Shown piece by piece: positions 13,936 through 24,180 of a stretch of 64,000 nt of DNA. Source of the stretch: Epiperipatus broadwayi (taxonomy: Eukaryota > Onychophora > Udeonychophora > Euonychophora > Peripatidae). Location: NCBI GenBank assembly GCA_028023455.1, contig JAQFVV010000231.1, positions 943,001 through 1,007,000 on the forward strand, written 5' to 3'. The notes under the pieces are model-generated. The model saw nothing but the letters and a program-made list of their open reading frames with translations, was not told the origin of the DNA and made no database searches. Numbering within the stretch: position 1 is the stretch's first letter; the number at the start of each line of letters is the position of its first letter. The position numbers and the translations under genes are program-made.

Positions 13936-14965
13936 ACAGATAATGCTATAACCAAAGTTTCAAACATTTCATGAATATATGAAAATATAAATGGTCAACA
14001 TCTGTTGAGTAGTCAGTAACAAAAAAATTAAACAGTCTGAGACCATTGTAACTGAACATGTCTAAGATCATTTACCAGGAAATAAAAAAAAATCTAGCAA
14101 TGTCAAAGTGACACTTCTTAGCTAAATTGATATTTATAACAGACCTTTTACAACGCAATGAGAAATAATGATATATATATATATATCAATAATAATTCTA
14201 TACTTAAGAACAAACAACACAGAAAAATTAACAGAGATATGACATACAGATGTCAATCTAGGCCTACCAAAAACAATATGCATGGTGTAATTTCACAAAG
14301 CATATAATGAATTATAGTGAATAATCATTACAACCATTTTATAACAAATACACTTTGATAACAAACAACAAAAATAGTCATTAAAGTAAATCTAAGCAAG
14401 AATTTCACTAAGTAATAAAATAAATAACTAATTTTATGTAATTGGAAACATAAGTAGACAATATGGCTTGATGAAGATAACCTCAAATCAATAAAAACAC
14501 CTAAATAACAATAGTTATCAACAAAAATGATATTACCACAGCACAAATGCTATTGGAATAAAGTTTACAAATACTGATACTAAGTTAATGCAAAGAGTAT
14601 TTATAAAAAAATATAGAATACCCTTCACTTTATTACAATTGATAGTCAAACAATTTAGCACAAACCAATAACTATTTGTTTAAGAATACTATATGAAGAA
14701 GCACCTTAAGACAGCAATATCAGCTAAAATCATAAATCACTGAATTCTAAGATAAACTAAAAATGTCATTTATATGTATATTAAAAATAATATAGGTCCA
14801 AGTGCAGACATCTGTGAAACTCCCTGATTAATGAATCTAAAATCATAATAACACTGTATTTTAGTAATCTATTTTCCATCTTTCAGATATAAACCGGGAA
14901 GCTAAATGAACTCAAAAACCATATTAACACAATCAATGAATAAGAATTGCATAATTAACAGAGTT

Positions 14966-15127
14966 AAATGCATTTGATAAGTCTAAATAAATAGCGGCTC
15001 TCTTGAGACCTTTATGCAATGTAGATGTTAAATTGTGTATGGAGTCAAATGCATTTGATAAGTCTAAATAAACAGTGGCTCTCTTGAGACCTTTATGCAA
15101 TGTAGATGTTAAATTGTGTACATGATT
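14966..15127 (-). repeat. In-frame tandem duplication, 2 x 81 bp, within the LINE RT
   Basis: Units 14966-15046 and 15047-15127 differ at only a few positions. 81 bp equals 27 codons, so RT motif A (DLSNAFDS) is duplicated without shifting frame. Confidence 0.92.
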
Positions 15128-15240
15128 GTAAAGAGCATCCAAAGTACTCTTTCCGGTGATAAAAGCAAACCAACATACAGAAATCACTTTATGAATATTC
15201 AAGAATGACATCATCTTATCCGTACCTATCATCTCAAATA

Positions 15241-15386
15241 AATTAGCAACAACAGAAATGATTGAAATAGGCCAAAAGTGGTATAATAACACCAACTTTT
15301 AAACTTTTGGGAAAATTAGCAACAACAGAAATTATTGAAATAGGCCAAAAGTTGTATAATAACACCAACTTTTGAACTTTTGGGAA
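15241..15386 (-). repeat. Tandem duplication, 2 x 73 bp, within the LINE
   Basis: Units 15241-15313 and 15314-15386 are nearly identical. 73 is not divisible by three, so the frame is broken here. Confidence 0.92.
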
Positions 15387-15595
15387 ATTTACCAGAAGAC
15401 AGAATGATTAAATGTGTAAACTGTCAACATCAACTATCAGGATTAAATTTTATATATACTTTTATTGTTATGTGCAGATTAAACAAACAACAACAATGAA
15501 ATGGTTGATTTTTAAAAATGTCACTATATTACAGTAACGATTTTGGTGGGTGGCATAATTATCTTTATTCTTAAACTTCGTATGTACAAATCATT

Positions 15596-15870
15596 TTCAA
15601 CCATTATCGATTTACTGCAGGATGAAGCTCACTCCAAGTTCAATCCATCTTCTTCGATATTTAGCCTCTCTTCTCTACATCACCCAGCACATTTCCTAAT
15701 TTCATCCATCCATCTCACATGTGGTCTCTTTCTAGGTCTTTTACAATTTCTTGAAATCTACTCTAATTTCAACTGTCCATCTATTATCATCTCTTCTAGA
15801 AATATATCCAACCCAACAACACTTCAATCTTTAATTCTTTTAATGATACCCGTAACACTTGTTTATTGTC
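15596..15870 (-). mobile_element. RTE-clade LINE, 5'-truncated 3' end
   Basis: The complement matches the last part of the RTE element at 54700-54985, including the blocks encoding RPHVRWMDEIRK-like sequence and the terminal TGGATTGATAATGG. The (GAT)n tail is not clear. This is a typical 5'-truncated insertion. Confidence 0.85.
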
Positions 15871-16499
15871 TCGGTAATGTATTTTGTTTATATATATACG
15901 CGCAACAGATGTACATACATATTAGTGACTGAGTATTTGCAACTTCTCAAATTCTCATCACCTGACAACTTCCAAGCCTGCTTAAAGAGCTCTTTGACCT
16001 ATAATAAACTATTTTTAAGATGGCCGCTTCTAACCTCCACAAAAGAGTCTTATATCTAAAATATGAATTTTTTTTTTATAAGAAGTGTATGTACATAAAG
16101 AAAATTAAATTTTAGTATGGGGCATGTCATTAACAAGTATGAATTCTCATTAATTTCAAGCTTGACTTCACAATGGAAATAAATTATAACACTCCACTTC
16201 TCCTGCTAGCTAACTATTTAAAATATTTGCATTTCAAATGAGGTTCAGTAGAGTGATGGGGATTTTTATTCAGCATTCTAGAAAAATATTTGAACTAAGT
16301 CACCATGTTTGTTTTTATGAAATTAAATATTTATATTAACATATTTATATGTGATACTTAATAAAAATAAATACTGCATACACATGTTTACACTAATGTG
16401 TATATGCATTCAAATAACAAAGTATGTGTACATAAAAACATCTTTTAAATAGCCTACTACAAAGAGTCCCAGAGATGAATAAATGTAGTTACAAATTTA
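15871..16499. other. AT-rich non-coding stretch
   Basis: No feature could be supported. Confidence 0.5.
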
Positions 16500-17150
16500 G
16501 CTACTACGGAATACCCATTTACTGACCAATAAATGAGGGAATACTGCAATTGGTTATATTTTATGTAAAGTAAAAGAATGAAAAACAACTTTTAAATAGG
16601 ACCACCGCAGAAAAAGGTCATACAAAAAGAAACAGTGATAAAAAATCGTTCTCATTATTTTAGCAAAGAATACCCATTTACTGACAAATAATTGAATAAA
16701 TGTATTTAGTTATAGAATATCTAAAGTAAGAGAATGTAAAACAGTCTTTAAGTATATCGCTTCAGGAAAAGATCAGATAAAAAAGAAGAATAAAAAATAT
16801 ACTAATTATTTTAGCATTTAAGAATACCCATTTACTAACCATTCACTGAATGAATATTGCATTTGGTTATAGGTTATGTAAATGAAGAGATTGTAAAATA
16901 GCCTTAAATAGACAATTGCACCATAAAGGCTACTGAAAGAGAAACAGTGATAAAAATGAATTTACCAGGCTAGCAAACCTCATGATAGTGACATCGTTGC
17001 TAATTTTCCTTTATTACTGCATCTCCTAATAATACCTAGATACTCATTTACTGATCACTAATTGAACAAATATATCAGTTGTTTATATGTTGTGAAAGGT
17101 AGAAAATGTAAACAGTCTTTAAATAGACCATTGCAATGCAAAACTCTTTA
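16500..17150 (+). repeat. Diverged tandem repeat, about 155-bp period, four copies
   Basis: The block ATACCCATTTACTGA recurs at 16511, 16670 and 16824, with a weaker copy at 17040. Each is followed by a TTGGTTATA-TATGTAAAG block and an AATAGACCA block. The spacing is about 159, 154 and 216 bp, so the array is old. Confidence 0.7.
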
Positions 17151-17542
17151 CATAGACTTTGTAAAGAAATAGTAAACGCTTTATTAATTAGCAAGGAGGG
17201 GTTACAATCTGAATAATTGCCATCCTTGTTTTGCTCTGTATTTAAAAATAAATACATACATACAGTATTTGCACAGATAGAACTTGCTTTAGTGAAAATA
17301 TTTGTAAAAAAATTTATATTATTAAAATTGTGGTCAAAGCCACCATGGCAAAACACATATGAGCAGTTCCTCTCAATTGTGGTGAAAACACCAACATTAC
17401 TGAAAAACTTGTAATCTATTTTGAAAAAGGTGTGGATCCCATAAAAAATATACATCATTTCTATGAAACTAGTTATCTTCTTGGTATAGTTACATACAAG
17501 AACTGTATTACAGAAGTTTAAAATGAGTGGAGAATATGACAT
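17075..17542 (-). CDS. Open frame of 155 codons, unknown, doubtful
   Basis: This is the longest uninterrupted minus-strand frame not explained by a transposon. Its product is rich in Asn, Ile, Phe and Cys with no domain, signal peptide or catalytic motif that I recognise. Its 3' half overlaps the last unit of the 155-bp array, which argues that it is a chance frame. It could be real only if related proteins exist elsewhere. Confidence 0.12.
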   Translation of the reverse strand: MSYSPLILNFCNTVLVCNYTKKITSFIEMMYIFYGIHTFFKIDYKFFSNVGVFTTIERNCSYVFCHGGFDHNFNNINFFTNIFTKASSICANTVCMYLFLNTEQNKDGNYSDCNPSLLINKAFTISLQSLCKEFCIAMVYLKTVYIFYLSQHINN

Positions 17543-17549
17543 ACTTCAG

Positions 17550-19264
17550 AAACTACTACTAAAAACTAATAATCATAATTCAGTATCAGAAAAGTGTGAG
17601 AATGGAAGATGATAAACATCAAAATCTGATCAGAACTAAGACTAAGTTTAAAAGTTAAATATGAGTTTTCTTGTGACATCAAAAGCCATTGCACTTACAT
17701 GAGGACATATACATATTCTGCTATTCAGTAAATATGGACTTTCATTGTTTAATTCATGATGGATTAAAGATTTCATGGGATGGATAGAACTTGGGCCACA
17801 ATTGATCATACATGGTCCATAATAGATATTTTAAAACTTTATGTTATGCAATATGATGAGATTATATAATGACATGTATTAATATGTGATTTATTGTTGT
17901 GGGATTATAAAGAAAAACTGCAGAATTTATTGCCACTCATGTCTTGCAAATCATAAGAACATTAGCAAGCAAGAGCAACTTTGATACTTTCCATTAGCTG
18001 TGAAAAAGAAACAGTAATATTTTTGAAATTTCACTTCTACTAGAGAATTGCATTTTTTCCCTCTTGGTTAAGGAATATGAATAGTCATTTATAAATAACA
18101 CTTTCCATCTCTGCTCAAATAACATAGGGAAGAAGCTTGCAAATATAAATTTATTAAAAATTTAATTAAAGATGCATCATGAACACATTTAATCTCTAAA
18201 GTTGATTGCTGAAGATAAGGGTTAAAATGAAAAATAGAAAGGAAAGATAATAGCAACCTCAAAACTTTGAGATGTAATCAGATTACTATTTAAATTAGAG
18301 TGGCAATAGACTTGAATTAATAATATGATCATAATACTGGGCCAGGATCCATTTTAATCCACTAGTGGTAAAAGTTTTTAATAAAATTATAAGCTTTTGG
18401 TGATTTTAACAGTTAAATTTATTTAGAAAATGAATATTTTATTTGTAAATTTTGTACCTAAATATCAGCAGTAATGAAAATTTCAAGAAAAAAAAATTGG
18501 ACAAAATTTCTTAGAAGAAAATACATTTCTATTCATGATAAACATAAGCAATTTTTTGCTATGATATTGACAAAAAAAGAAATGGGTTTTTAATTGTGTT
18601 TACTGTTTATTTTTTAATTTATTGTAAAGTTATTAAATATTTGTTTTTTAAGAAGTATATGATGTTTACACATAACTTTTGCTTGAATCAAATAAGGAAA
18701 CATCTTCTGCTGATATTTTTTTTTCATCATTTCTGTTATTATTTAATTGGAAAGTTGATTTTTCATATTTCAAAGAACATTTTCTTTATTTCAACTTATG
18801 CTTCAAGAAAATGTAAATCATGCAAATTAAGTAGAGAATACGTTTTTTTTCATTACGTATATTAGTTAAATTGAAAGATTATATAAAATTATGTGTATTG
18901 ATAATTTAATACTTTTATTTTTTTATTTGCAAAGTTGATAATTTTAATGGAAAAAATATCTGAAGATAACATATGGCAGGAAAATGAGCTAAAACATTTC
19001 ATAGATTATGTTCCAAATTAACACTCTTAATAGGTTAGGGTTATTGAAAGAGAGTTGTTTATAATATGTGCCATTTAACAAAAGTTGGCTTACTTTGTTG
19101 GTGATTATGGCATCAAAAAGTGATGAAAAATGAATATGTAGCTTGCAATCCTCAAACATTCATATGAATGCTTTAGCACTTATGTGTTACATAAAGCATT
19201 TGACATTAATGAAGCTCAACCCAATGAGTTTAGCCGGGATATAAATATTTCAAGAGAAGATAGG
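17550..19264. other. AT-rich non-coding stretch
   Basis: Low-complexity A and T runs. The 89-codon frame at 18596-18865 (+) is Phe/Ile/Tyr-rich, as expected of chance translation of AT-rich DNA. Confidence 0.5.
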
Positions 19265-19680
19265 TTATAAAATTTAGACTCATAAGAATGTGATAGTAGC
19301 CTTGATTTTAATTACCATTTAGTAAAATATGAATCAATATTATAGCATTTATGGTTTCAATTTTAGTAAAAAAAAAAGTACAGCCTTTGTGTCGAATGCG
19401 GTGAAAATTAATATTTTGGATCTAATTTGGAATGATATTAATCAAAGAATGTTGACATAAGAATGTCAAGAGGGTTATAAAATTTAGTCTCATAAATGTG
19501 ATAATAGCCTTCATTTTAGTTAGTGTTAATAAACTATTAGTAAAGATGACTGCATTTGTGGTTCTGATTATAATAAGAAAGTGGATCCTCTGGTTTGAAT
19601 GCTTTAAAAATTGATGATATTTTGGATCTAATTTGGAATGATATTAATCACAGAATGGTATATCAGGCTACCGAGAAATT
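19265..19680 (+). repeat. Tandem duplication, 2 x about 210 bp
   Basis: TTATAAAATTTAG starts both units (19265 and 19475). Each ends with the same GGATCTAATTTGGAATGATA block. The units differ by many substitutions and small gaps. Confidence 0.8.
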
Positions 19681-20189
19681 TAATCAAGAAGTAGAAACAC
19701 TATGAGAAAAGACTTCCCAGTATGTATTTACTGCAATGACTTATTTTTGGGCCACTTTAAAAAATGATTGCTTTGGGCAAAAGGTTATTGTTTGTTGGTC
19801 ATAGTAGATTAGTGTCCCTGGTGATTAAAGAATATCTTTAGCACAAAGCTCTGCATGGTATAATATAGTCGTAGAATGACTTTACACCAACCAGCTCTCA
19901 AATGATTTGTGATCTACTGAGCAACATTCAGTTATTTTAGTTTTTGAAATGGTTTAAAAGCAAGGAAAGAGATTAATGAATAATAATAAATGACAATTTA
20001 TTGGTTTATATAATAAGCTCTAAGCATAAGTGGACCACTTACATTTTAAACTGATGCTCTTAGGCGAGTGCATTTAAATTTGTAGAAAGTGCATGACTGA
20101 AGGTATGTTGCCTTCTTTATATTATATACATAGTCAGTGCTACAAACACTATGTATTGCAATGTAATTTGAGTTTAAATGCACTTTCAT

Positions 20190-20925
20190 TCAGCATTCAT
20201 ATCATTTAAGAATTTCAGTAATATCTCTGTCATTTGATAATGAACAATGTATGAATAGTGGTTGAGCATTCATGTCATTTAAGAATTTCAGTAACATCTC
20301 TATCATTTGATAATGAATCATGTATGAATAGTGGCTGAGCATTCATATCATTTAATCATTTAATAATTTCAGTAACATCTCTATCATTTGATAATGAACC
20401 ATATATAAATAGTGGTTGAGCATTCATATCATTTAAGAATTTCAGTAACACCTCTATCATTTGATAATGAACATGTATGAATAGTGGTTGAGCATTCATA
20501 TCATTTAAGAATTTCAGTAATATCTCTATCATTTGATAATGAACCATGTATGAATAGTGGTTGAGCATTCATATCATTTAAGAATTTCAGTAACATCTCT
20601 ATCATTTGATAATGAACCATGTATGAATAGTGGTCGAGCATTCATATCATTTAAGAATAGCAGTAATATCTCTATCATTTGATAATGAACCATGCATGAA
20701 TAGTGGTTGAGCATTCATATCATTTAAGAATTTCAGTAATATCTCTATCATTTGATAATGAACCGTGTATGAATAGTAGTTGAGCATTCATTTCATTTAA
20801 GAATTTCAGTAATATCTCTATCATTTGATAATGAACAATGTATGAATAGTGGTTAAGCATTCATATCATTTAAGAATTCTAGTGATGTTTCTGTCATTTG
20901 ATAATCAATCATGTATGAACAAGTG
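20190..20925 (+). repeat. 73-bp tandem array, ten copies
   Basis: The landmark AGCATTCAT recurs at 20192, 20265, 20338, 20419, 20490, 20564, 20637, 20710, 20783 and 20856. The period is almost always 73 bp, with one copy lengthened near 20350 by a local ATTTAATC insertion. The units are highly similar, suggesting recent homogenisation. Short frames across it are by-products. Confidence 0.95.
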
Positions 20926-21512
20926 TTGATAAAATTAACATTAAGGTTGATGTCTGAAATGTTAAAAGTGAGTGAGAACATATGGAGAAATAATTAGACC
21001 ACATTAGAATGTTGTTATGAAAACTCTATCAAAGATTTCACTGTAACACATATGGATAAAATGTTATGATTGGAGTTTAAAATGTTGAGAATGACTATGA
21101 GGATGTTGACCATTCATATCCACATAAAAAGACTTGAAAACTTCTTGAAAGATGTCCAGTACCCTTAAACTCCAAGGGGATCAAAACATTAGATTTAAAA
21201 TAAAATATCAGCTTTTTGATGGAGGTGAATTGCATATCAATATTGTAGTATCCTAATTTATCCTCTATTACATCTGTAGTTCTTTTTACATAAATTATAA
21301 AAGATTTCTCTAGATTCTTCCCACCCTGTCTTTTTATGTTTTATGTAAAAGGACTAATATATGGACCGAAGGGAAACAGTGTTATAATACTGCTAGAGTA
21401 TTCATCAGCAAAAAATAAATTGGCAACTTCTAACTAAATCTAAGAATTCAATCCCTCTCAAGGTCCAATAGGTCTACAAAAACTTTTGTGTGATTTGCAA
21501 GGACTTTCAATA

Positions 21513-21525
21513 TATATGAATAGTT
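21513..21525. repeat. Left 13-bp target-site duplication of FB1 copy 2
   Basis: TATATGAATAGTT, identical to 22676-22688. Confidence 0.75.
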
Positions 21526-22675
21526 AATAAACAAGGCAAAACTCTCCATACATAGTGCCACCCTGTTCCAACCAGAGTAATCAATGGAGGCCAGAAGGCT
21601 TGTGCATAAAGTTCCTATCTAGTGCCTACTCATCCAATATCCCCAGACTAGTTTCTGGCTTGTGGCCTTCGTCAGTGAGGAGCCTTGGATCTGAGAACAC
21701 TGCACCTAAATCTTTGGGTACTAGATAGGTATTTTATGCACAAGCCTTCTGGCATCCATTGATTACTGTGGTCACCACAAGGTGGCACTACTGTATGGTC
21801 AAGTTTTCATATGAGAGATGCAAAAGTAAAAGTAAAATGTTTGGTAGATTGCAGTTTATGGATAATAAAAGAATAGCCAAAATAGTATTTAATTGGGTTA
21901 TGAGTAAAGGGGTGAGAAAGGTAATGCGCTATGCAAAAGATTTGGATAAAGAATTTATATCAGTATATTTGTAAAAAGGATGGGATGATTTGTGTTAAGA
22001 GGATTGTTGAGTGTTATAGTAGTAAGGAATGGGATAAAAGAATAGATTTATTAATAAAGAATAGAGAGTTAGAGAGATGGAGAAATAGTATGGAGAGTAT
22101 TAGAGTTTAAACATATATAGAAATAAACAGAATATTAGGAGCGAGTTAATATATGATAGTAGTAAGGAAAGTATTTTATTGTTTAAGGCTCGAACGAGAT
22201 CTTTAGCTACAAGAGAATATACATGTAAATGGAAAAATATGGGTGATTTATTTTGTAAATTATGTAAGGAAGGAATAGAAAATATTAGGCTTTTGTTAAT
22301 TGAATGTAAAGGTTTGAAAACAGAAAGGGTACATACAATGAAGTTATGGAAGAATAAATAAGAAAAAAGTGATTATGCAGAAAGTGAATTATTGGTTTTT
22401 ATGCTGAGTTTGGAAAAGATAAGGGGGAATTAGATAATAAGGCTATAGAGTAGACAAAGATTATGTTGTGTAAATGGGATGGAGCAGAATATAGGAAAAT
22501 TAAGAGTGGGAAATGAAAACTTAAGTGGCTAACAGGTTTATCTGGGCATAATTGCTCAGATATTCTTGACTTTGTTTAAGGAGAAGCCACAGTGCATCAC
22601 ATCACATCAACATCCTTGTTTATTAACAATTATGTGCTAGTATAAGAGATAGTGATCATGTGATGTTTAATGGTT
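21526..22675. mobile_element. Foldback family FB1, copy 2, carrying a LINE insertion
   Basis: The left arm runs from AATAAACAAGGCAAAACTC (21526) through the CCCCAGACTAGTTTCTGGCT core. The right arm follows directly from about 21715 to 21809. It resumes at about 22613 with CTTGTTTATTAACA and ends at GATGTTTAATGGTT. An exact 13-bp direct repeat, TATATGAATAGTT, flanks the whole at 21513-21525 and 22676-22688. Between 21810 and 22612 lies a truncated LINE, so the LINE entered the right arm after FB1 had integrated. Confidence 0.8.
21810..22612 (+). pseudogene. 5'-truncated non-LTR retrotransposon, C-terminal region
   Basis: 21820-21974 encodes RLQFMDNKRIAKIVFNWVMS and similar sequence, typical of the region downstream of a LINE RT. 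22179-22361 encodes LFKARTRSLATREY followed by a zinc-knuckle relic, FCKLCKEGIENIRLLLIEC, in which the expected His is Arg. Several stops separate the two. The 3' end carries a short CATCACATCACATCAACATC repeat, as many LINEs end in a simple repeat. The piece is embedded in the right arm of an FB1 copy. The enzyme core (RT palm) is missing. Confidence 0.75.
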
Positions 22676-22688
22676 TATATGAATAGTT
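22676..22688. repeat. Right 13-bp target-site duplication of FB1 copy 2
   Basis: TATATGAATAGTT, identical to 21513-21525. Confidence 0.75.
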
Positions 22689-24180
22689 GTCATATTGGTG
22701 CCAGAAAAAATGAATGTGTTAATATGGTGATACAAAAGTAAGCTTTCTTCACCACTTGTTCTTAATATTTTAGACACTGATCTTAATATAGACCTTGTTG
22801 ACACCAACATTCTGTCCTAAAGTGATATTTATTGCCAAATGTCAGTTATAGAGAATATCAAAATTATTATATTATCAGAACAGTGAATAATAATGCCATT
22901 AACATCAAATGCCAGGATTTCAGATCTCCGTTAATTGTATATCCAGCTTCTAAGTTATTATTAAGGTTTTATTAGAAAAACATTACCTGGTGATTCATTA
23001 ATTTAAATCAGATATATGGACAAGACCAATAAGACATCATGTGATCCCAACTTACTGCCTGCTTATACCATGCTGTTCAGCAGCAAATTCCTTTTTCTCA
23101 ATATGATTATACCATCCAGTAAAGATTTAGTAATCAACACTTACCAGATGGTAATGCTTGATAAATCCTTATCCAGTAGTATACTATCCAATATTTCCAG
23201 CCTCAAATATCCTCACAAAAAAATCCAGTGGATAGGGCATTATTGGATTACCATCTGGGTTTTATTAATCACTAAAGTTTGCACCAGGTGGCGTATCATG
23301 CTCAAAAAAAATTACTGCTAGAAACAGAGCCAAAGAGCTGTTAGATTTAAATCCAACTTCTCACAGATTAATACCCATATCCCTTTATTAATATCTTATT
23401 TTTTGATATTATTGATCAAAAAAATATCAATCAATAGCATGACAAATTAAAAATTTAACATTTAGGAAAATTTAAATGGCACCTCTGCAACATCCCTAAG
23501 TGATTGCTCTCATCCAAAATATCATTGGTGAAATTTAGTCAAAACAATGATATAATGCTAATAGTAATAATAAACTCACGTATACATGACAAATCTGAAA
23601 TATATGTAAAAACTTTTTACTTATGAAACTTTTAGCTCTAATATACAGCATACATCAGTGAAAAGATTACTATTATCTCCAAGTGACCTGTAGTATTATC
23701 TCTAAATCAATGCAAGCTATTCACCACAAAAATTTTCAAAGTGCTATTCTGTCTGAAACACAGATTATCTCATAAAATATGACACAGTTTCGTACCTTGA
23801 CTCAAAATGGAATAATCCACTAACATTAAATTTTGTTTTAAATTGGCAATGAAGCCAAGCATCACAAGAATGTTTTCCATTGGTTTGTCAAATTTAATGA
23901 TAGCAGCAGATCATTGAAGATGGTCTATAAAGATACAAAGCTCAAGGTCACATTCCATATCCTACTTCACGATTTAATCATTCTAGTGCCTTAAAACACT
24001 TGTGAATATCTAAATTATAACTCTCGATAACATATGCATTGATTCAGAGATGACCCTGCAAGCATCTTGGTGAGCAACGTAATGACCCTTTCACTTACAC
24101 TGTATATATATATATATTCTGCCCTCCTCCTCCGTCCATCCACTTCCTCTCCATTAAATTTATATAGTGTTTAAAATATA
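22689..24180. other. Non-coding stretch with a weak inverted repeat
   Basis: An ACCAGATGGTAATG segment near 23145 is answered by a complementary ATTACCATCTGGG near 23238, suggesting an old foldback element within about 23120-23285. Otherwise nothing is recognised. Confidence 0.35.

Larger units (their letters stand above)
14170..15430 (-). pseudogene. Jockey/CR1-like LINE relic, reverse transcriptase
   Basis: On the minus strand, 15295-14933 carries the PISI block and GKSTLDALYNHV, then motif A as YLDLSNAFDS, present twice because of an in-frame duplication. About 100 bp further on, NQGVSQMSALGPILFL (near 14830-14783) is the conserved GVPQGS-LGP block. At 14546-14328 NYCYLGVFIDLRLSSSSHI matches the YLGV-D-L--HI block after motif C. 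Such elements encode an endonuclease-RT that copies RNA at a nicked target. Stops, frame changes and two duplications make this copy dead. The endonuclease and 3' tail are not seen. Confidence 0.82.

Noticed and set aside
20190-20925. Possible CRISPR array
   Set aside because: Units are contiguous 73-bp tandem copies without unique spacers, and the DNA is eukaryotic.
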